Shown: positions 27,188 through 37,042, numbered from the stretch's first letter. The stretch is 64,000 nt of DNA from an uncultured Spirochaetaceae bacterium (GCA_944389025.1 CALXKU010000012.1:1-64000), one strand, 5' to 3'. The notes: a model not told the origin generated them from the sequence alone. Made by a program: numbers and translations.

Positions 27188-28549
27188 ATGTTTGTTGGAA
27201 GAAAGAAAGAGCTCGATTTACTACACGCTGATCTTAAAAGCAAAAAGAACACGGCCATAATGATTTACGGAAGACGCAGGATTGGAAAAACAAGCCTTAT
27301 CCTTGAAGCGCTGAAAGAACATGATGAAAAGAAGATAGTTTTCACGGCCATACCGGATGAAATAAAAGGCAACATGGCTGCCCTTTCCAGGCTCTCAGGA
27401 GAAATACTTGACGAACCATGGATGAACTTTCAAACTCCTGCGGACTATTTCAGATATCTGGGAAAACGAGATGATAACATAATCCTTGTGATAGATGAAT
27501 ACCAGGATTTCAGAGGATACAGCAAGGATGCCGCACTAATTGTGGATGCCGCACTCAGAGATTTCATCGATTACAAAAAGAGCAACATCAAACTCATAAT
27601 CTCGGGTAGTGCGATAAGAGTTCTTGAAAATATTCTTGAAGATAATACCAATCCCCTGTTCATGCGTTTCACAACAATAATAAGCCTCAAAGAACTGGAT
27701 TACCTTGAAGCGGCGAATTTCTATAAGAGTGCCACGATCATGGAGAGAATCGCCTACTATGCCGTCTTTGGTGGATTGCCGAACATTCTTTCTCAAATTG
27801 ACCCTGATAAAGGAATAGAGGGAAACATAGAAGACCTGATTATTTCTCAAGAAGGTATTGCAAGATATTATGCTGAGAATGTTATTGAAAAGGAAATCTC
27901 TCCTATCAACAATGGGGAAATCATAATAAGAAGGATTGGAAACGGCAAAAAACATTATAGCGAAATCGAAGCTAGCATCAGTGAGGAGAAAACGAGGAAG
28001 CAGCTTTCAAAAGTCCTCAGGGAGCTGATAGCAGCACACCTTATCGAAAAAAAACATCCAATAAACAGAGCTGATGACAGAAAGAAAACATTTTACGAGA
28101 TAAGCAGCAATTTGATACGGTTTTATGTCGCATACGGCTACGGCTCTGAGATGACAGGATCAGAAAAAGCATATTACGAGAAATATGTACGTCCAAGCCT
28201 GAAAACTTTCATAAGCTATCGTTTTGAAGAGGTTGCGAGGCAGTATTTCAGAAATCTCAAAAGAAATGATGTCATTGCGATAGGAACATACTGGTATGAT
28301 AAAAGGGAAGAAAAAACAAACGGGGAATTCGATGTCGCATTGGAAACATTGGATGGATATGAGATATATGAAGCAAAGTATTATGAGAGCAGGCTAAGAA
28401 AATCCATCATCATGGAAGAGATTGAGAAGGCGACGAGGATTGAAGGACTTACCATCTCAAATTTCGGGCTGATTTCAGCATCGGGTTTCGAAGAAAACAA
28501 TATTCCTATAAAGCAGATTTCAGGAGAAGAGATGTACCGGCAAAAATAA
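27188..28549 (+). CDS. Archaeal-type ATPase with DUF234-like nuclease-fold tail
   Basis: 453 residues. It begins MFVGRKKELDLLHADL; Walker A is YGRRRIGKTSL and Walker B is IILVIDEYQDF, with SGSAIRVLENIL as sensor segment. A winged-helix region follows (SEIEASISEEKTRKQLSKVL), then a DUF234-like tail with GEFDVALETLDGYEIYEAKY, where D...E-x-K again fits a PD-(D/E)XK core. It is a distant relative of the island ATPases but lacks porin or Fic neighbours. Function unknown. Confidence 0.88.
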   Translation: MFVGRKKELDLLHADLKSKKNTAIMIYGRRRIGKTSLILEALKEHDEKKIVFTAIPDEIKGNMAALSRLSGEILDEPWMNFQTPADYFRYLGKRDDNIILVIDEYQDFRGYSKDAALIVDAALRDFIDYKKSNIKLIISGSAIRVLENILEDNTNPLFMRFTTIISLKELDYLEAANFYKSATIMERIAYYAVFGGLPNILSQIDPDKGIEGNIEDLIISQEGIARYYAENVIEKEISPINNGEIIIRRIGNGKKHYSEIEASISEEKTRKQLSKVLRELIAAHLIEKKHPINRADDRKKTFYEISSNLIRFYVAYGYGSEMTGSEKAYYEKYVRPSLKTFISYRFEEVARQYFRNLKRNDVIAIGTYWYDKREEKTNGEFDVALETLDGYEIYEAKYYESRLRKSIIMEEIEKATRIEGLTISNFGLISASGFEENNIPIKQISGEEMYRQK

Positions 28550-28595
28550 AGGCACTCCGCCAAAGAGCCATTGCTCTGAGGCTAAGAGTGCCCAT
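28543..28595 (-). terminator. Terminator of the initiator tRNA transcript
   Basis: On the minus strand GGCACTC (28592-28586) pairs with GAGTGCC (28557-28551), with an inner AGAGC/GCTCT stem, followed by TTTATTTTTG. The T-run overlaps the end of the convergent ATPase gene. Confidence 0.75.
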
Positions 28596-28658
28596 TCAGA
28601 TGGTCTGGAGGACCCCTCTTCAGTCGCCTTACTCGATCCTGAAGTCCAAACATCTCTT
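28596..28658 (-). ncRNA. Candidate structured small RNA or tRNA trailer
   Basis: Between the tRNA 3' end and the terminator the minus strand can fold GGACTTCAG with CTGAAG/GGTCC (28647-28610). As an alternative it can fold GGTC-CTCCA-GACC (28614-28602), which exposes an anti-Shine-Dalgarno-like CTCC in its loop. The two folds exclude each other. It could be only the trimmed tRNA trailer. Confidence 0.35.
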
Positions 28659-28731
28659 TAGCAGGGGTAGGACTCGAACCTACGGCCTCCGGGTTATGAG
28701 CCCGACGAGCTGCCAACTGCTCTACCCTGCG
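28659..28731 (-). tRNA. Initiator tRNA-fMet (CAU)
   Basis: Cloverleaf of 73 bases with anticodon CAT in loop CTCATAA. Three G-C pairs in the anticodon stem (GGG/CCC) and the unpaired C1-U72 end are initiator hallmarks, as is the D-arm GAGCAGTTGGCAGCTC. T-arm GTAGG-TTCGAGT-CCTAC. CCA is not encoded. Confidence 0.96.
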
Positions 28732-28805
28732 TCGTTCAACTTGAATAAGTTAATACAAAAACAAAATCTTAGTCAATAGGGTAAAAGCAGTTTTCTGGAT
28801 TTTTC

Positions 28806-31800
28806 CTAAACCATCTTTATCAGTTCTCTAGGCTTGCTTCCGTTCGGAGGTCCTACGATGCCATCCTCTTCCATCCTCTCAACATAACGTGCGGCCTTGT
28901 TGTAGCCGATCTTCATGCGGCGCTGGAGATATGAGGCTGAGGCGCTCTTCTTCTCATAGACGATCTGCTTTGCCCTCTCGTACTCCTCCTCTTCTGTGTC
29001 GATGTACTCGAAATCATCATCACCGAAGTCATCAGCCTTGTCATCATGATCCTCGAAGATAGCCTCGTCGAGGTAATCCGGCTCACCGTTCATCTTAACC
29101 TGCTCGACGATTTTCTCGACTTCCCCATCGGAGAGGAACGCACCCTGTATTCTGAGCGTCTCTATGCTGGACGGTGTTTTATAGAGCATGTCTCCCTTTC
29201 CCAGAAGCGATTCTGCTCCCATCTCGTCAAGGATAATCTTACTGTTTACACCGGATGCGACGGCAAAAGCGATACGGGAAGGGATGTTGTTCTTGATAGT
29301 ACCGGTAACGACCTCCGCACTAGGACGCTGGGTTGCAAGCACCAGATGGATACCGACAGCACGCGCCATTGCGGTAAGACGTCCGACATAGTACTCTATA
29401 TCCTTTCCGATCGTACTCATAAGGTCCGCATACTCATCCATTATAAGGACGATGTATGGAAGCTTTTCGGCGGCAAGCTTCTCTCTCTTGAGCTTGTCAT
29501 TGAAAGCCTCTATGTTCCTTACATTGTAGCGACTTATCATCTCATAGCGCCTGTCCATCTCCTCTGTGAGCCATGCAAGAACCTTCTGAACTTTCTTACT
29601 GTCTGTAATGACAGGGGTGAGAAGATGAGGAATCCCATTGTATATCTTGAGCTCGACAACCTTAGGATCGACCATTATCAGGCGCACATCCCTGGGGCTC
29701 TTGTTATAAAGAATCGTTGCGATGAGGCTGTTAATACCGACACTCTTTCCGCTACCGGTGCTTCCTGCGATGAGAAGGTGCGGGGCCTTGGCAACGTTGA
29801 TGCTTATCGGCTCACCGGTTATCGTGCGGCCAAGAATCATCGGGACCGCCATCTTGGCGTTCTCCTTATCGGCATTGAACGTATAGAGCATGTCCTTAAA
29901 TCCTATGGTTGCCCTCTTCGTGTTCGGAACCTCAACTCCGACAGCCTGCTTTCCAGGAACAGGAGCGAGTATTCTTATGCTCCTTACCCCGAGCGCGTAC
30001 TGCAGATCATCGTAGCGTGCCTTGACCTTTGAAACAGGAACGCCATCTGCGAGCTTGAGCTCATACATCGTAACTGTCGGTCCCTTTACGATATTGTCTA
30101 GGGTGACATCAACCCTGAACTCATGGAGCGTGTTCAGTATCTGCTCACCACGCGATATCGTGAACTTGTCGATCTCCCTGTCGGCCGCAGGATAATCCAC
30201 CAGGATATCCATCGTCGGAGGGGTGTAGTGCATCCTCGCCCTCTGCTTTATTCCTGTCATACCGGCATCATTTGATGCAAGACCTCCGATTCCGACGGAA
30301 TAGAAAATCTCGTTCTCCTGTTTCGGATCAACATAGTCCGAGCCGTCATCGTACTTTCCCTTGTTCTTCTGATCAAGAGATTCTATATTCTCAGCCTTCT
30401 GAGGCGCTTCCGGCTTTTTCAAAGGCTGTGGAACAAACGGAATCTCCTCCTCTTCCATCTGAGGCTGAGCAACAGGCTTTGCAGGCTTCAGAGTGCTCTC
30501 TTTTGCTGAGAGAAGGGGATTTGACGAGCTCACGCTCTCCCTTCTCATATCATCAAGACGCTCTGAGAGCTTCTTCTTCCTCTCCCCCTCTTTTACGAAT
30601 GTCGAGGAGTAGGAATCATCGGCCTCCGCCGTCTCTTCTCCGGAGAAAGGCATGCTCGGCATATGTGAGACATTCACACTCTGCGTGCCTGGGCTCCTTC
30701 TAAGCGACTCGAACAGCTTATAGCGGGGATGATCTTTTGAGAGTCCGCTTGGAGCAAAGCTTTCCTCCCTTTTTCTGAAGTCCTGGCTATCATCCCTCTT
30801 CTCATCAAGGCCAAGGATGGGGCTCGTAGGACGTTTCACCCTGCTATTATCATAATCGTTGAGACTCTCGATCGTCGCCTCAAGAATACCGCCTTTCTTA
30901 AAATGGCTACCAGCCTGGGAAGGATCGTACTTCGGCATTGATTGAACTCTGAAGTTATCCTCATCATCCTCTCTCTCCTCACCCTCTCCCATGTCGGGGG
31001 TAAAACGGCTCTCACGCATCTCACTCTGCTTTCCAAGTCCGAATGAGGCTCTGAAACTCTCCTGTGGATCAGGGGATACGGTATCAAGATCCTCCGAGTG
31101 CTCTATAGTATTGAGACGTGGAATTTCCGCGAACTCGGGGAAGGAGAGCGGCTCATCCATGCTTACAGCAGGGGCAGGGATATCCATTTTCACATCAAGA
31201 TCCGAACTTTTGAAACTCTCCTCATCCTCATCTGGAACATCAGAGCCATGCTTTTTAAGCTTCTTCTCTTCCTTGAGGCGTCTCTTCTCCTCTTTCTTCT
31301 GAGCTCTCCTCTCCTCCTTCTCAAGCTCAGCCTTGGCCTGACGCTCTGCCTTTTCAGCCTCAGCCTCGAGCTTCTCATCAAGCCTCTTCTGCTTCTTCTC
31401 TTCCTTCTTCTGGGCTTTGAGTTCCGCCTTCTCCTCCTTCTTTCTCGCCTTTTCTTCCCTCCTCTTTATCTTTCTTCTGCTGACAAAGCGTCCGTCATCA
31501 GCCTTCTGCGGAATCTCCACCTCTCCCGCCTCGGTGGTAACGAGCCCCTTATTATTCTGATTTCTGCCGTTAAGTGCGGATGTTATGAAAAGTATTACGA
31601 TGCCAAGTACGGCCTCAAGAAATATGAGAAGGCCAACAAGAGGAAGACGATCAGGGGATACATGACGCATGATCATGTAAGGTGTCGTCATTCTCATTGA
31701 AAGATGGGTGAAGACTATGAGCGTGAAATATACGAAGAAGAGGTAGAATGCGAATATGAGGGAATACGGCTTTTTTCTCCTTGAGATGAGGATCATAAAA

Positions 31801-31997
31801 GCCTCAGCTACCAGGAAAATGCCAGGGACCATCAGTGCCTTCTCTCCCCCTGATAGCGCAATGTTCGCCGTCGCCAGCTCCTTTATCCCATCAAGGAATG
31901 ATGGCAGGACCACATAGTTTGATGCGATAAGAAACACTCCTGCGAGCAGCAGGATGAGAGAAAACAGAGTTGTAAGAATTCCACTTTTAGTCTTCAT
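28806..31997 (-). CDS. ftsK: DNA translocase FtsK/SpoIIIE
   Basis: 1063 residues. Four N-terminal membrane helices (about 5-165) are followed by a very long charged linker, with roughly 75 residues of almost pure Lys, Glu, Arg and Ala around 175-265, then the motor with Walker A AGSTGSGKSVGIN near residue 750 and Walker B VLIMDEYADL. The C-terminal winged-helix gamma domain (QRRMKIGYNKAARYVERME) reads polar DNA motifs. It pumps chromosome dimers through the septum. ATG 31997 is preferred over an upstream TTG because GAGGTGG sits just before it. It overlaps no coding sequence there; rsmG ends 8 bases upstream. Confidence 0.97.
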   Translation of the reverse strand: MKTKSGILTTLFSLILLLAGVFLIASNYVVLPSFLDGIKELATANIALSGGEKALMVPGIFLVAEAFMILISRRKKPYSLIFAFYLFFVYFTLIVFTHLSMRMTTPYMIMRHVSPDRLPLVGLLIFLEAVLGIVILFITSALNGRNQNNKGLVTTEAGEVEIPQKADDGRFVSRRKIKRREEKARKKEEKAELKAQKKEEKKQKRLDEKLEAEAEKAERQAKAELEKEERRAQKKEEKRRLKEEKKLKKHGSDVPDEDEESFKSSDLDVKMDIPAPAVSMDEPLSFPEFAEIPRLNTIEHSEDLDTVSPDPQESFRASFGLGKQSEMRESRFTPDMGEGEEREDDEDNFRVQSMPKYDPSQAGSHFKKGGILEATIESLNDYDNSRVKRPTSPILGLDEKRDDSQDFRKREESFAPSGLSKDHPRYKLFESLRRSPGTQSVNVSHMPSMPFSGEETAEADDSYSSTFVKEGERKKKLSERLDDMRRESVSSSNPLLSAKESTLKPAKPVAQPQMEEEEIPFVPQPLKKPEAPQKAENIESLDQKNKGKYDDGSDYVDPKQENEIFYSVGIGGLASNDAGMTGIKQRARMHYTPPTMDILVDYPAADREIDKFTISRGEQILNTLHEFRVDVTLDNIVKGPTVTMYELKLADGVPVSKVKARYDDLQYALGVRSIRILAPVPGKQAVGVEVPNTKRATIGFKDMLYTFNADKENAKMAVPMILGRTITGEPISINVAKAPHLLIAGSTGSGKSVGINSLIATILYNKSPRDVRLIMVDPKVVELKIYNGIPHLLTPVITDSKKVQKVLAWLTEEMDRRYEMISRYNVRNIEAFNDKLKREKLAAEKLPYIVLIMDEYADLMSTIGKDIEYYVGRLTAMARAVGIHLVLATQRPSAEVVTGTIKNNIPSRIAFAVASGVNSKIILDEMGAESLLGKGDMLYKTPSSIETLRIQGAFLSDGEVEKIVEQVKMNGEPDYLDEAIFEDHDDKADDFGDDDFEYIDTEEEEYERAKQIVYEKKSASASYLQRRMKIGYNKAARYVERMEEDGIVGPPNGSKPRELIKMV

Positions 31998-32005
31998 AAT
32001 CCACC

Positions 32006-32632
32006 TCAAGACAGGATCAGAAGGTTTCTGCTCTCATTTAAGAAAGGAACTTCCAATCCGACTATTGAAGAAGTGGGAGAATATCCTTTTCCACTAAGCT
32101 CTGCCAGCTCCTCCTCGATGCTCTTTCTACCTGCCTTATAGAGAACGATCTTTCCATTCTCCCTCCTTATCCTCTCCATCACAGGATAGCAGTCGGAGAG
32201 TACATGGAAAGCGCGGGATGTCACGATATCGAATTTTCCGTCGAGTTCCTCGGCACTTTTTGCCTCGATAGTGACATTATCAAGTCCCATTCTTACGATG
32301 AGACCTTTAAGAAAATTAACCCGCCGCATCATGCGTTCACAAAGGCACAGCCTGGCATCAAGAAATGGGGCTAGAACAAGACCCGGGAAGCCCGCTCCGG
32401 TTCCTAAATCGACGATATCGGTTTTTCCTAAACTGATGAAATAAGGGATTGCGGCTGCTGAATCAAGAATATGCCGGATGATTATCTCGTCCCTATCAGT
32501 GTTGGAGACAAGCCTGTAAGCCGGATTGAATAGCATTATCTCATCCACCATGGTCAGAAGCTGTCCCAATTGCTTCTGGCTGTAAGATATGCCAAGTCTA
32601 TCAAGACCTTTTGAGAGAAGTTCATCTGACAT
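32006..32632 (-). CDS. rsmG: 16S rRNA (guanine-527-N7)-methyltransferase
   Basis: 208 residues. SAM-binding motif VDLGTGAGFPGLVLAPF near residue 75 and the downstream TIEAKSAEELDGKFDIVTSRAF. It methylates G527 of 16S rRNA. I chose ATG 32632 because GAGAGG lies 8 bases upstream; a GTG three codons earlier touches that site. Its 5' end overlaps mnmG by 11 bases, the classical gidA-gidB arrangement. Confidence 0.96.
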   Translation of the reverse strand: MSDELLSKGLDRLGISYSQKQLGQLLTMVDEIMLFNPAYRLVSNTDRDEIIIRHILDSAAAIPYFISLGKTDIVDLGTGAGFPGLVLAPFLDARLCLCERMMRRVNFLKGLIVRMGLDNVTIEAKSAEELDGKFDIVTSRAFHVLSDCYPVMERIRRENGKIVLYKAGRKSIEEELAELSGKGYSPTSSIVGLEVPFLNESRNLLILS

Positions 32633-34427
32633 TTCTGACACCTCTCAGGGCTACCTGCAACACCGCTATGTCCGAAACGCGCACCCCAGATATCCTTCCA
32701 GCCTGTCCGACACTGCGTGGACGGACGGACTTGAATTTTTCACGCGATTCCTGACTTAATCCATCTACCTTATCATAATCGAAATCCTGAGGAATTTCTA
32801 CACTTTCGTTCTTTTCGAATCTGGCAATCTCCCTCTCCTGCCTTTTAAGGTATCCATCGTACTTCAGATCGAGCTCGACCTCCTCCTTCTCCTCAGCGGA
32901 AAACGCCTCCATGCCAGCTATACAAAGGCTTGAAATCGTGACTTCAGGCTCCCTGAGAAGCTCAAGACCGTTCTTACCCCGCTCCTTTCTTGCTTTCAGA
33001 AGCTCCTTTATCTCCTCCATGTGCTCACACTTCCTCTCAAGAGCCTCTCTCCTCTCTTTGGAGGCAAGAGGACTTAAAGGGGTAAGGCGCGAGTCCGCAT
33101 TATCATTTCTCAGAACGAGACGGTACTCGGCCCGACTTGTGAACATCCTGTAAGGCTCCTTTGTTCCCTTCGTGGTAAGATCGTCTATCAGAACTCCGAT
33201 ATAGGCATCACTGCGCCTTAATACGAAAGGCTCCTTACCCTGAAGGCGGAGGGCTGCGTTTATCCCTGCCATTATCCCCTGCGCCGCCGCCTCCTCATAG
33301 CCGCTGGTGCCGTTCGTCTGCCCTGCGATGAAGAGATTTTCAAGAATCTTGCTCTCTAGGCTCTGCTTTAAATCAAGCGGATCGAGATAGTCATACTCCA
33401 CAGCGTATGCGGGCCTCATTATCTCAGCCCTCTCAAGGCCGGGAAGGGTGCGTATGAACTCGTGCTGCACACGCTCGGGAAGGGATGATGAGAGCCCGTT
33501 AAGATACATCTCCTCCGTTCCAACCCCCTCTGGCTCAACAAATATCTGATGGCGTTCACGGTCCGGAAATCGCACGACCTTGTCCTCTATGGACGGACAG
33601 TAACGAGGCCCCTTTCCGACAATCTTACCACCATATAGAGGTGAATACTTTATATTGTCCCTTATTATCTGGTGCGTCTTTTCATTGGTGTATGTGACAT
33701 AGCAGCGAAGGCTCGGCCTCTCTATTTTTTCACTTAGAAACGAAAATGGCCTCATCTCCTCATCACCATCCTGGATCTCGAGGCGTGAGAAATCGAGGCT
33801 GCTCTTCTTAACACGCGCCGGGGTTCCTGTCTTCATGCGTCCTACGTTGAAACCCTTATCTCGCAGAGCATCTCCAAGACCGATAGCCGCCTCCTCTCCA
33901 AGTCTGCCCGATTGATGCTCATACTCTCCAATGAAGATCTTGCCAGACATGAATGTGCCTGTGGTAAGGACGATGACACGGGAGAATATCTTCCAGCCAC
34001 GCTCCGTTACAACCCCGATGGCACGGCCGTTTTCACATATGATGTCGACAGCAGTATCCATGAAGAGCTCAAGATTTGCCTCCCTCTCGAGAGTCTCCTT
34101 TGCAAGACGGGAATAGGAGAACTTATCAGCCTGGGCCCTGTAGGCCTGGACTGCGGGACCACGCCTTCGGTTAAGTATGCGAAACTGGATCATAGTGCTG
34201 TCTATGAGCCTTGCCATCTCACCGCCAAGGGCATCTATTTCACGCACAAGATTTCCCTTTGCAAGTCCGCCGATTGCAGGATTGCAGGAAAGACGCCCGA
34301 TTGCATCGAGGCTCTGCGTAATCATAAGGGTACTAAAACCCATCCTTGAGATTGCAAGGGAGGCCTCTATTCCGGCATGTCCCCCGCCAATTACTATAGC
34401 ATCATAATCGTACATACTGCTTTCCAT
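32622..34427 (-). CDS. mnmG: tRNA uridine-34 5-carboxymethylaminomethyl modification enzyme
   Basis: 601 residues. FAD-binding AIVIGGGHAGIEASLAISRM at the N-terminus, followed by LSCNPAIGGLAKGNLVREID and the GYEEAAAQGIMAGINAAL segment. Works with MnmE to install the cmnm5/nm5 group on wobble U34. The ATG at 34427 overlaps the mnmE stop; a second ATG at 34412 has a comparable site (GGAAAG) and could be the true start. Confidence 0.97.
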   Translation of the reverse strand: MESSMYDYDAIVIGGGHAGIEASLAISRMGFSTLMITQSLDAIGRLSCNPAIGGLAKGNLVREIDALGGEMARLIDSTMIQFRILNRRRGPAVQAYRAQADKFSYSRLAKETLEREANLELFMDTAVDIICENGRAIGVVTERGWKIFSRVIVLTTGTFMSGKIFIGEYEHQSGRLGEEAAIGLGDALRDKGFNVGRMKTGTPARVKKSSLDFSRLEIQDGDEEMRPFSFLSEKIERPSLRCYVTYTNEKTHQIIRDNIKYSPLYGGKIVGKGPRYCPSIEDKVVRFPDRERHQIFVEPEGVGTEEMYLNGLSSSLPERVQHEFIRTLPGLERAEIMRPAYAVEYDYLDPLDLKQSLESKILENLFIAGQTNGTSGYEEAAAQGIMAGINAALRLQGKEPFVLRRSDAYIGVLIDDLTTKGTKEPYRMFTSRAEYRLVLRNDNADSRLTPLSPLASKERREALERKCEHMEEIKELLKARKERGKNGLELLREPEVTISSLCIAGMEAFSAEEKEEVELDLKYDGYLKRQEREIARFEKNESVEIPQDFDYDKVDGLSQESREKFKSVRPRSVGQAGRISGVRVSDIAVLQVALRGVRNVR

Positions 34428-35740
34428 CACTTTCCAAGACAGAATTTTGAGAAGAGGTTATCAAGAATCTCATCAGAGCTCACTTCACCTATGAGGGAGG
34501 AGAGGCTTCTTATCGCACTCTGAAATGATAGCGCCATGATATCCACACTCGAATCCCGCACCTTAAGGCTCTCAAGGAGTATCTCACGGCATTCGGAGAG
34601 TCCCTCTTTCTGTCTCTGGCTCTCTATTGAGACATCGCTCTCACTTGCACTGGATCCAAGGAGACGACGTTCAACCTCATCAAGTATCTCCCCTATCCCC
34701 TCTCCTGTTACTGATGAGAACTCAAGGGGGTGGCCTTTTCTGCCCTCATCAAGCTTGGAGTAGACGATCATCGTCCTCTCATCCTCTACGGGAAGATTCT
34801 CATCGCTTCCATCACTTATATATATTACGAGATCAGCCTCCCTCATGAGGCTTTTAGAGCGCTCGATCCCCTCAGCCTCGATCTCCTCGCCTGCATTTCT
34901 TAGCCCAGCGGTATCGAAAAGACGGATAGGAAGACCTCTTATAACGCATCCTGCTTCGATATAATCCCTTGTTGTTCCCTCTTTTGCCGAAACAATCGCC
35001 CTGTTCTCTTTTAAAAGGGCGTTGAAGAAACTGCTTTTTCCTGCATTTGTGGCTCCTGCAAGGACGACCATGGCACCTTGGCTGTACATCCTGGCTGAGT
35101 CGTAAGTGCTTAGAAGCCTGTCGATTGAGGAAATTATCCCCATCACCTCCTCTTCCGGATATACCCAGTCCTCGAGTATCTCATCCTCGGCATAATCGAG
35201 TTGCACCTCAAGAGATGATAGGATATCAACAAGCTTTTCCTTCATGCTGAGGATAACGGAGCTAAGGCTTCCTGATAGCCTTGAGAGTGCGCTTCTAGCA
35301 GCCATCTCGCTCTTGGCGCTCACAATCTCCTCAACCGCCTCAGCCTCTGTCAGGTCCATGCGGCCATGCATGAACGCACGGTATGTGAACTCCCCTGGAA
35401 GTGCTTTTCTGAACCCGATCTCCTCAAGGGTCAGTGAGAGCTTCTGTATAAGTGGAAGGGAGCCATGCATCGTTATCTCAACAGCTTCCTCCGAAGTATA
35501 TCCATGACCTTTCCTGTAGACGGCGAGGACAACCTCGTCTATCTTTTTTCCAGATGTATCGCTTAAATAGCCGTGCAACAGTGTGTTGCTACCGCTCTCC
35601 AAGAGCTTCTTCTTTCCTGAGAATATCTGGCTAAGGCTCTCCACGCATCCATCTCCGCTGACTCTTATTATAGCCAGTGCCGAGGGATAGTACGCTGTTG
35701 AGAGCGCGTAAATCCTTTCATCCGTCTCATATGTCGCCAT
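34427..35740 (-). CDS. mnmE: tRNA modification GTPase
   Basis: 437 residues from ATG 35740. The N-terminal tetrahydrofolate-binding domain starts ERIYALSTAYYPSALAIIRV. The G domain has P-loop GATNAGKSSFFNALL, DTAGLR and a degenerate NKxD (YSKLDEG). It ends FCLGK, the C-x-GK motif required for modification. The longer frame from 35767 lacks homology in its first nine residues. Partner MnmG follows immediately. Confidence 0.96.
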   Translation of the reverse strand: MATYETDERIYALSTAYYPSALAIIRVSGDGCVESLSQIFSGKKKLLESGSNTLLHGYLSDTSGKKIDEVVLAVYRKGHGYTSEEAVEITMHGSLPLIQKLSLTLEEIGFRKALPGEFTYRAFMHGRMDLTEAEAVEEIVSAKSEMAARSALSRLSGSLSSVILSMKEKLVDILSSLEVQLDYAEDEILEDWVYPEEEVMGIISSIDRLLSTYDSARMYSQGAMVVLAGATNAGKSSFFNALLKENRAIVSAKEGTTRDYIEAGCVIRGLPIRLFDTAGLRNAGEEIEAEGIERSKSLMREADLVIYISDGSDENLPVEDERTMIVYSKLDEGRKGHPLEFSSVTGEGIGEILDEVERRLLGSSASESDVSIESQRQKEGLSECREILLESLKVRDSSVDIMALSFQSAIRSLSSLIGEVSSDEILDNLFSKFCLGK

Positions 35741-35817
35741 ATCATGCAATATTAAGGAATTAGGCATTCTTTAGCAACGGACTGGAAGTATTTTCCCTTT
35801 TTCAATATTCTTAAGCC

Positions 35818-36792
35818 ATGTTTGATTTCCAAGTAGAGAGAAAAAGATCAGAGCTTTACATGAGAATAAGGCGGTTCTTCCTTGGCCGGGATTATCTTGA
35901 GGTGTTCACACCGACCCTTTCGACATCGCTCATTCCAGAGCCCACGATAAGAAATTTCGAGACCGAGTTCATAAACGAGTTCATGCCGCGAAGAAAGATG
36001 TATCTCATTCCGTCCCCTGAGATTTTCATGAAAAGGATGATCGCCGAAGGCTCCCCTTCGATATTCCAGATCAGTCAGTGTTTCAGGAACGCCGAGCAGC
36101 TGGGAACGATACACAACCCTGAGTTCAGCATGCTTGAATACTACAGCCTAGATTTCGATGAGGAGGACTCCATAGCCCTGACCCATGAGTTTCTCAAAGA
36201 GACGGCACTGGAAGAAGCTGATGGGAAAATCAGGAAAAAACCTCTCGTAATGAGTGTCAAAGAAGCCGTATGGCAGTACTCGCATTTCGATCTTGATGAG
36301 GCACAAAGCGTTGAGAAGATACGCATCGAGGCGGAGAAAAGAGGACATGTGATACCCTCTGACGAGGCATGGGATGACACGTTCAACCGCATATTCATAA
36401 CCGATGTCGAGCCCTCCCTCCCAAAAGATTCCCCCGTGATATTAAAGGATTATCCGGTACAGATTGACTGTCTGGCTGAGAAGAAGAATGATTTCTACCG
36501 TGCACGCTGGGAGATGTACATAGATGGTATAGAGATTGCCAACTGCTACAGGGAGGAGACCGATAAGAGAAGGACAAGGGAGTATTACGAGAAGGAATAC
36601 GCCATCCTCAAGTGTGAGAGAGAGAAAAGCGGTGAGGTGATTCCCGCAGTCGATTACAGCTTCTGCGATATCGAGATGAGAAAGAGCAGCGGGGTTGCGA
36701 TAGGACTTGATCGACTGCTGATGGTCGAGCTTGGAAAGAATGACATAGAGGATGTGCTACCGTTCTCTTTCAGGAAGATGATGAATGTTTGA
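35818..36792 (+). CDS. epmA: EF-P lysine ligase (truncated class II lysyl-tRNA synthetase-like)
   Basis: 324 residues: a class II synthetase core without the anticodon-binding domain, the hallmark of EpmA/PoxA/GenX. Motif 2 is QISQCFRNAEQLGTIHNPEF and motif 3 is GVAIGLDRLLMVELG. It attaches (R)-beta-lysine to the EF-P lysine. No Shine-Dalgarno; a TATTCT box ends 6 bases before the ATG, so leaderless expression is possible. The efp gene follows 335 bases downstream and an epmB homologue lies 9 kb away. Confidence 0.94.
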   Translation: MFDFQVERKRSELYMRIRRFFLGRDYLEVFTPTLSTSLIPEPTIRNFETEFINEFMPRRKMYLIPSPEIFMKRMIAEGSPSIFQISQCFRNAEQLGTIHNPEFSMLEYYSLDFDEEDSIALTHEFLKETALEEADGKIRKKPLVMSVKEAVWQYSHFDLDEAQSVEKIRIEAEKRGHVIPSDEAWDDTFNRIFITDVEPSLPKDSPVILKDYPVQIDCLAEKKNDFYRARWEMYIDGIEIANCYREETDKRRTREYYEKEYAILKCEREKSGEVIPAVDYSFCDIEMRKSSGVAIGLDRLLMVELGKNDIEDVLPFSFRKMMNV

Positions 36793-37042
36793 ACTGACTG
36801 TGGGAACCGACGGGGAGATACTCATCCCAGAAAAAGCACTTAGTGCATTATCTCTCAAAGAGGGGGACCGCGTAAGCCTATCAGTCGAGGGAGAGAGAAT
36901 CATCCTTGAAAAGGTCAGGGGGATATCGAGAGAGGATTATGAGCGTCTCATAGAGGATGCATCAGATTATGCGAGGAGAATGGGACTCGATGAGGATGAC
37001 TGCTATCGCATCGTCGAGGAATACATCAAGACACTCATTTGA
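36785..37042 (+). CDS. AbrB/MazE-like small protein
   Basis: 85 residues. The N-terminal half (VGTDGEILIPEKALSALSLKEGDRVSLSVEG) has the swapped-hairpin AbrB pattern of DNA-binding antitoxins and transition-state regulators. The C-terminal half is acidic and helical. It overlaps epmA by 8 bases and precedes efp. No toxin gene adjoins it, so a transcription regulator of this locus is one possibility. Confidence 0.72.
   Translation: MFELTVGTDGEILIPEKALSALSLKEGDRVSLSVEGERIILEKVRGISREDYERLIEDASDYARRMGLDEDDCYRIVEEYIKTLI

Noticed and set aside
28588-28779. 63-codon plus-strand frame over the tRNA
   Set aside because: It covers the tRNA and its trailer in antisense and has no ribosome site.
29046-30032. 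328-codon plus-strand frame antisense to ftsK
   Set aside because: The ftsK frame carries clear motor motifs; the opposite frame has no recognisable domain.
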